A DNA stretch of 64,000 nt. Origin: Misgurnus anguillicaudatus. Taxonomy: Eukaryota; Chordata; Actinopteri; Cypriniformes; Cobitidae. Under the pieces are notes generated by a model. It saw only the letters and a program-made list of their open reading frames with translations. It did not search any database and was not told the DNA's origin. The position numbers were made by a program, and so were the translations under genes. Below, piece by piece: positions 57,546 through 64,000 of this stretch (position 1 is its first letter; the number at the start of each line of letters is the position of its first letter). The stretch is from positions 1,073,001 through 1,137,000 of the forward strand of contig NC_073346.2 in assembly GCF_027580225.2 (NCBI RefSeq). Direction: 5' to 3'.

Positions 57546-58285
57546 AAATATAATTTAAACAGATAAGTTATAAAAAATTCACCTCTCCTACAATTGTCAT
57601 GAAGGGCAAAAATAGCTATAGACCAAAAACATTATCTTCTGCTGTAAAGCATTTTAAGCATTTTAACATGGGGGTCTATGGGGATTGAGTCACTTTTGGA
57701 GCTAAAGCAGTGATGTTGCAGTGATGAAGTAGACTTACCAGTGAGGTTAAATAAACATTATTAAATGATTATGACTTACACTTATTGACACTTTAATACA
57801 TGTTTAATTCATCTGATTTGTACTTTTTTTATACACCATTTACATCATCATTTAACTTGTTTGCACTGTTTAAATCAATACATTTCCATTTAGTTAAAAT
57901 CAGCAACACAAACTATTACAGTAAACAAGTCATATTACAGATTTAAAAAGAGGCTTTGCAAACAAGAATTACATCATCTGTATTCAATCCTCATTCCCTC
58001 CAAAAAATAAAGTAAATAAAATAAAAAATAAGTAACTTTAAACTGCTTTAGTCAGCCTGTATGTTGGTGTATGTAACAACGAACACAGAAAAAGTAATAA
58101 ATATAGACTGGTTAAAGCTTAATAAAAATAAACATTTAAAAAGGGCAATTTCAAACTTTATGGTTTTTTGGTACTTCTATGACATATGATGATTATCGTT
58201 CAAATATTTAATTTGCAATAAAAAACACATTTTACATTACATGCAAAAAAAGTTGATAATATATTCTCCTCCAAATCTTATATAA

Positions 58286-58450
58286 TAGGGGTCTCCAATC
58301 CTGTTCGTGGAGGACAACTATCCTACAGAGTTCAGCTCCAACCCCCATCAAAAAGAGCAAAATCAACTAATGAAGCTCTTTAGTAACCGGGTTGGAAGTG
58401 AAGTGTGTAGGAGGGTAGATCTCCAGAAACAGAGTTGGAAATCCCTGACC
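58286..58450. mobile_element. Short hAT-like MITE downstream of eaf1
   Basis: GGGGTCTCCAATCCTGTTCG pairs with AACAGAGTTGGAAATCCCTG, about 165 bp, of the same general type as hAT A. It is 94 bp beyond the eaf1 stop, so it may lie in the 3'UTR. Confidence 0.65.
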
Positions 58451-58543
58451 TGTAATATGAAATAAAATCACTGCAAAGTATTACTAAACATATAAAACAC
58501 AGAAAGAACAATTTATTTAAATAGCAGGACATCAAAGAGCAGA

Positions 58544-61500
58544 TCAGTCGATATCACTGTCACTGCCAGATTCACTCAGCTGAAGATCGTTCCCTAAAAC
58601 AACAACAACAACAACAAAAATCATTACAATATGCAACAATGCCTCTTTATCATTTGTACATCACAAAATGTGAAATTTCATATCAGATCATTGTTGTTTT
58701 ATTAAAGTGATGGATACGACAATGATAAGCTTGTATAGCTCAACACTCACTCAGTGTATTCATCAACTGGTTGTTGGCCTGTGATGTGTTGGTGCCATTT
58801 GCCACGCTGTTCCTGCTGGGTGAGACGTGAGCTTCCTGTTCTCCATCACTGCACGAGCTATCGTCACCGCTGCCAGAACAACTGCCAGAGTCTGAAGAGC
58901 TGCTGCTGCTGCTCATTTGCTCAATTATGTCCACCTCGGCACGCAGCTCTGAAACATTACAGAAGTAAAAAGATCAGCTTAAGAAACATGGATACATTTA
59001 GCAGAAGCTACAAATTAAAACATTGAAATAAAGCCAGACACTGTCGACAGGGAGCTTGAACGTGAAACCAGAAAATAAATATTCATGTATGCTTCGATAA
59101 GGGTGACAAAATATCTCAACCCGCACCTCGGTCCTGAGCGCATCACTGTCCGCATGCTTTTTACCCACTAGGAAGTCAGCTGACATTGGCTTAACTTTGA
59201 ACTCTCTTCTATATGTTACATTAATACTCTGCTCACTAGTATGGCTTAATCTTGACCGCAGTGCTTTGCTACTTTTGTTGTCCCTTGATTTTCTTGATTT
59301 TCTTAATGTAAAGCTGCTTTGGAAGAATTAAAAAACTGTGAAAGCGCTATATAAACAAAATAGATTTAAAAATGAACCGGCGATGGGGTGGAGGAGAGGG
59401 ATGCTGCAAAAACTGTGATGGGACAGGTGTGAGGGACAGCTATATACAGAAACCTCTATGCACTGATTGGTTGGATTACATGACCATACTCCACCCGAAT
59501 TAAATGCCTAGCTCTTATTCCTGCTTAATCCTAATAACATGAGCAGAAAGCTCTAACCTCGTTTGATGTCATCCAGTTGAGGCTCAGGCGAAGGGTTGTC
59601 CTTAGTCGGCGAGGTCTTAGTACCTGCTCCTGGCTTGACAGGGGCCCGAAACTGTGGGGTCAGCTGGTTGGTTCTCACTGACTGCTGCTCTATGCGAGCC
59701 TGGATCTTACTGCTGCCCTCAGCTCTGACAATCACACACAAACAACATCATGTACAACAGACATCACTCAGGAAACAAGAGCTTACACAGTACACATGCA
59801 ATGTTACCACCACAGCAGCACAAAGATCATGGCTGAACGTACAGCTTGAATGCACCGGGTGCTTCTTAATATACTTCCTCGTCTCCTCGCTCCTACGTCC
59901 AACATCCTAAGACCCGGAAACCAATCGAGCTCCGCAACCTTATAGGACATCACAATTCTTCAATTGCAACGCAAGGAGGCAAGGAATGAGGAGTTAGGAT
60001 GCTTTTTGAGGAGTCATGAGCGATGCGGAAGTGTTTTATCAACTAAACCTGACCCACATATAAATCTCCTCCTTCTTCACATCATCACGTCTTTAAACAC
60101 GCATACGTGTTGCTATTAATCATTACATTATTATAAATGTAGACAATTTCAGACAGTATATTTATATAAATAATCAATGGCATAGAAACAAATATAAATT
60201 TACAGCACTTTTAAGAATGTCTTAAAAGTGCCACATAACTACAGTATGTATTTACCTTTGTATTTCTTGTTAAATATTTTGGGTTTTTAATGCGCATGAT
60301 AATTTGATAACAGATAATGAACAGAGAGTTAGGAAAAAGGACATGCCATTTCATTTAATACTTCATCTCCGTCTTGGCGTCTTTCCTCGCTTGCTTTCAA
60401 GGAGAGTGGAGCTAAGCTAAGACATGAGGAAAGAAAACGAGGATGCACAAATAAGAACTGAGAAGCACCCACTATGAATAGCTTTGGATGAAAGTGTTTA
60501 TAAAGTTAAATGTAAACTTGAAAAAATTAGGGTGGACGTTCACATTTGGCTCTCATTTAGCTGCTCACCTTGTTTTCTTGACTTGTATGCTGCTGCTGAG
60601 CTTTTCCAACATAAACTCTCCAGTGTCATGATTGATGATCAGGACACAGTCTTTCTGATATGGCCTTTTGTTGCCCTTAAACACTGTCATTGGTGGAGTG
60701 GAGCCCTTTAGAAAAAAATCGAGCATTTAGTGAATTTAGTCATTAAAAAAATAGGGCTGTCAAAAGATTGATCGCGATTAATCACATCCAAAATTAAAGC
60801 TTGTGTTTACATAATATATTATTATTGATATATAAAAACACACACAAGCATGTACATATTTAAGAAAAAAATATACATTTACATATAAAATATGTATATA
60901 TATAATATAAAATGTATACATATATATACAGTATATAAATGCACTCATGTTATGTAAACACAATAATTTATTTTGGATGTGATTAATCGCGATTAATCTT
61001 TTGACAGCCCTAAAAAAAAAACATAAACAGAAAAAAGTTTTGCTCTTACTGGTATGTGTGGTAATGTGATGGTGACCTCATCTCCTTTTCCTACTTGTAA
61101 ATCTCCTTCACAAGACGTATCAATAGATGCTGGCTTAAAATCATCTGTGCAAAACAGCACATGTTTGAAAACACATGACAATTACGTTTGTTTTTATTTT
61201 AAAATAAATACAGATGCTGGTCATATAATTAGAATATCCTTAAAAAGGTGATTTATTTCACTAATTCCATTCTTCTTCCTTTATTTCTTTACGCCATTCC
61301 AGCATGGCGAGAACCAGTTAATCCATACACAAGTTTTATTTAGACAAGTTGATCGATACACGGGTTGGGGGAGGGACAATGCGGCATCTCCAATTTGCAT
61401 GTTTTTGGCCTGTGGGAGTAAACCCACGTTGACACAAGGAGAACATGCAAACTCCACACAGAAAGGAACTAACGTTAGCCGGGGCTCGAACCAGGAACCT

Positions 61501-61832
61501 TCTTGCTGTGAGGCAACAGTGCTACCTACTGAGCCATGATTATAACTATATGATTATTCCAAATTCAGTATCTCAGAAAATTAACGTAATGTAAGTTACA
61601 CATAGTAACAAATGGCAACTTTTGCTACATTTGAACATTTCGTGCACATATACACAAGGCTGTATTATATCGCTGCTTAGTTGTTGATTATGTGTGTAAT
61701 ATATTTTGTCTTCATATGTGCAGACTCACATCTGATGGTGTGAAAAGATGATTTTGGTCTCTTCTCAAAACTGTCTCCGAGCTTTAATACATGCTCGTCT
61801 TTATCCAGAGGCGGGTTCGAGCTGCCGTTCAT
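58544..61832 (-). CDS. eaf1: ELL-associated factor 1
   Basis: EAF proteins bind ELL elongation factors and raise RNA polymerase II elongation, as part of little/super elongation complexes. Six minus-strand exons (61730-61832, 61050-61144, 60569-60705, 59558-59724, 58751-58948, 58544-58593) have AG/GT borders and consistent phases and give 249 residues. The conserved EAF domain (about 1-110) includes [48 protein letters not shown] and [20 protein letters not shown] linker [20 protein letters not shown] is followed by a Ser/Asp/Glu-rich activation region ([18 protein letters not shown]) and the ending [15 protein letters not shown], which favours EAF1 over EAF2. Intron 2 holds a MITE (60752-61012) and intron 4 an L2 tail (59250-59355). 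Complete and intact. Confidence 0.96.
59250..59355 (+). mobile_element. L2-type LINE 3' tail
   Basis: GTAAAGCTGCTTTGG pairs with CCAAAGCAGCTTT-type 3' stems of fish L2 elements, then GTGAAAGCGCTATATAAAC. Only the tail remains, within eaf1 intron 4. Confidence 0.6.
60752..61012. mobile_element. MITE with TAGGGCTGTCAAAAGATT ends
   Basis: TAGGGCTGTCAAAAGATTGA, then TCGCGATTAATCACATCC, is exactly mirrored at the right by GATGTGATTAATCGCGAT and AATCTTTTGACAGCCCTA. The 180-bp middle is AT-rich. A-runs on both flanks hide the target duplication. It lies in eaf1 intron 2, ending 38 bp from exon 2. Confidence 0.85.
61300..61545. repeat. Dispersed repeat with tRNA-like 3' part
   Basis: AGGAGAACATGCAAACTCCA, then CGGGGCTCGAACCAGGAACC and CTACCTACTGAGCC, is a common vertebrate dispersed repeat whose right part reads (reversed) like a tRNA-derived promoter. 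It lies in eaf1 intron 1. Family not named. Confidence 0.5.
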
Positions 61833-63143
61833 CACTGCACATCACACCTGTCTCCAGTTAAACATCAATTCTTTGTGTATTAATATTAGGCTTAAAATTG
61901 AAATTAACCTTTGGCGAACTAGAAATTAAAAATTGTTTAAAAACAACCCTGACAGAACTAACGTTTCCGGGTCACTTCTACTTCTTCTGGTACTTTATGG
62001 CATAGATATAATAAACGCCTAGATGGGGCATCGAACGCTTTGGTCCTGTTGCTGCGATACGTCATTTTGTACTCCACGTAGATTGTGAGGAAAACGCAGC
62101 TCCCACGTTATTTTGTATGTGTTTATGGGCAACGATGTGGGACACTCGTGCCCAGGCCAAAGTGTCGGTGTCGCTGACATTCACAGGCAATGTCTAAGTT
62201 AGGCATATGTCGTATTGTTGGCTATGGTATGTGGTTGGCAGCTAACTTACATGGTGCATTTCCGCCACCTATTGGATGGGAGTATGAGGCGCAGAAAAAT
62301 AAAAAATATTGATCAAAAGAGTTTATATTTGAAATAACTGATTTATGGTAAATTCTGTATTGCTTTGGACCATTCTCTAACAGGAGCTGATAGATATAAA
62401 TGATATGAGGTATTTCCGGGCCACAGAAATAATACACTTTTTATTTATTTAAAAAATACACTTACATTGTTCACTACGCAAACTCCATATATTTCAATAG
62501 GTAAATAAATCAACAATACATATGCTATTTGTAAAATGTTTGTATTTATTAGATTTATTAAGCACAATTATTTGTAAAATTCTATGATGTGCGGCAATCA
62601 ACAAAAAAACAAATAACTAAAAGTAATATTATAATTCATTTTAAAATCCGTGGAAACGTTTGCGTCATTCCTTTTCCGGGTCCACATTGACAAAACAAAA
62701 GACTTTCGATGGTTAATAAACATTGTTGTTAGGTTAGTGTTCGCTTTCAGTATTTTATTATGATTAAACAAAGATTATACAATTCTTATAATATTGAATT
62801 ATAAATTAATTTAACACATGCCCGGTCTGCTGATGGCGTGACGGTCGTCCGATTACCGTAACTATTTTATAATTACTTCCACTTCTGTCGCGCATATATA
62901 TTCACAGACTTTACAATTAAATCAAACACTCTCTACTATTTCCTAAACTAGAGCCGTGAATACAAAATCATCAGGACTGGGCAAGAAAACCGAAATAAAA
63001 GAATCAAAGCATGTTTGCAAATATGATGGGTCCACGATCTTTGTTTTATTACGGTATCTCGTCTCGAAGGCGTTCCTGTTTCAACACGAGCGCTTCGGTA
63101 CAGATGACACATGTGTATATGTGCGAGTAAATGAAGGTAAACC
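61833..63143. promoter_or_regulatory. eaf1/pmvk head-to-head intergenic region
   Basis: The two start codons are 1.31 kb apart and diverge. CpG dinucleotides are denser at 61980-62170 and 62820-62890 than in the AT-rich middle (62280-62660). No TATA box could be assigned. An 85-codon frame at 62956-63213 begins upstream of the pmvk ATG and overlaps it in another frame. Confidence 0.4.
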
Positions 63144-63722
63144 ATGTCACCAGCTGAACCGAGCATTGTTCTGTTATTCAGTGGAAAACGAAAATCAGGG
63201 AAGGATTATGTGACTGACTTGATGCAAAAAAGGTACTTACATAATCATTGTTGACGTTTTATGCATGTATGACATGACTGAACGTAGATGCGCTGTATTT
63301 TACATTACAGACTGACTTCAGAAATGTGCTGCATAATCAGACTGTCTGGACCTCTCAAACAGCAGTATGCTCAGGTAACGTACACCTGTACCATTACTAG
63401 AAATTCAACTGAAGATGACGTTATTAGTGGTTTCATGAGAGTTACCTGTTAGACTTGGTGTAAACTACAGTTAACATAGTAAATCGTTTTTGACATTGTT
63501 GGATTTTTCAATTGCTATTATGGATGACGTTTACATATCTAATTGGGTTGATGTATTTCTGAAAATCAGGATCATAATTTAAGTTATAAGGAGCTCTTGG
63601 GTTCTGGTCAGTATAAGGAGAAGTATCGGGCCGACATGATTCATTGGGGTGAGATGAAGAGGCGGGAGGACTCTGGCTTCTTCTGTAGACTGGCCATTCA
63701 AAATGCCATACAACCAATCTGG
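63144..63722 (+). CDS. pmvk: Phosphomevalonate kinase, first three coding exons
   Basis: Phosphomevalonate kinase converts mevalonate 5-phosphate to the diphosphate in the sterol/isoprenoid pathway. Exons 63144-63232, 63311-63374 and 63570-63722 join in phase (89, 64 and 153 nt) and give the first 102 of about 190 residues; the rest lies past the right edge. The start MSPAEPSIVLLFSGKRKSGK contains the P-loop GKRKSGK of the animal (non-GHMP) enzyme and continues DYVTDLM. Then come IIRLSGPLKQQYAQ, DHNLSYKELLGSGQYKEKYR, MIHWGEMKRREDSGFFCR and IQPIW, all typical of the vertebrate family. The ATG has a good Kozak context (ACCATGT). No frameshift or stop is seen. Confidence 0.95.
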
Positions 63723-64000
63723 GTATGAGTAACAACATGTTGTTTTGCCCAGAGTTTTTATGAAGAGATCGTTTGACTGAGTTTTAAGTCTTCTTGAAAA
63801 ATGTAGTTTTAAACACAAAACGAGTTTTTATTGATGTTTACTTCATTTTAAATTGTAAATCTTACAATCACAGTAGTAAATCATAAGGCTGGAATGCACT
63901 ACACTTTTGCTCAAACTTTCCCCTAATTTGTAGTGTGGACAAGTCAAAAATAGTTGTTGAAAGTGTGCCAGTTTGCAGATTTTGTGTAGTCAGACAGACT
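63723..64000 (+). other. pmvk intron 3 (partial)
   Basis: Begins GTATGAG after the third exon and shows no further exon before the window ends. Confidence 0.8.

Overview
The window is vertebrate nuclear DNA and most likely comes from a cyprinid fish related to zebrafish or carp. The genes are split by GT-AG introns, the proteins read as fish orthologues (from memory, no search run), and roughly half of the non-coding sequence is DNA-transposon, MITE, SINE and LINE material of teleost type. There are no bacterial operons, CRISPR arrays or phage modules.

Six protein-coding genes were rebuilt exon by exon. They are atg5 (minus strand, about 1268-10500, last exon outside the window), med18 (plus, 11804-12729, complete), a sorcin-type penta-EF-hand gene, sri-like (minus, 32743-39651, complete), lin28a (plus, 44918-53034, complete, with a 3'UTR to about 54575), eaf1 (minus, 58544-61832, complete) and pmvk (plus, 63144 to beyond the right edge). 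A tRNA-Gly(UCC) gene lies at 55102-55173. Two exon-like blocks at 56746-57019 (minus) have an open frame and splice signals but were not recognised. atg5/med18 and eaf1/pmvk are head-to-head pairs about 1.3 kb apart, so each pair may share a promoter region.

The genes belong to unrelated housekeeping or developmental processes: autophagy conjugation, Mediator, calcium sensing, control of let-7 maturation, transcription elongation and the mevalonate pathway. They form no operon-like unit. The set is of interest for synteny, because in human ATG5 lies near LIN28B, whereas LIN28A and MED18 lie together on 1p. Here an A-type lin28 and med18 share a segment with atg5.

The intergenic stretches and introns hold a well-preserved record of transposition: (i) 1580-3552, a Tc1-like element split by a 670-bp element with TAA duplications; (ii) 13420-17640, a tRNA-derived SINE split by a hAT element, itself split by two further hAT elements placed back to back at one 8-bp target, one of which carries a 2.4-kb foldback; (iii) 18826-23740, a minus-strand array of about eight 160-180-bp units that look like amplified exons of a noncoding transcript, interrupted by an L2-like LINE; (iv) 23881-25602, an element with 9-bp target duplications carrying broken RecQ-like helicase coding sequence; (v) 27565-30294, a second Tc1-like element split by a 1.55-kb foldback. 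Smaller MITEs are spread through the introns. All assignments come from reading the sequence; no database search was possible.
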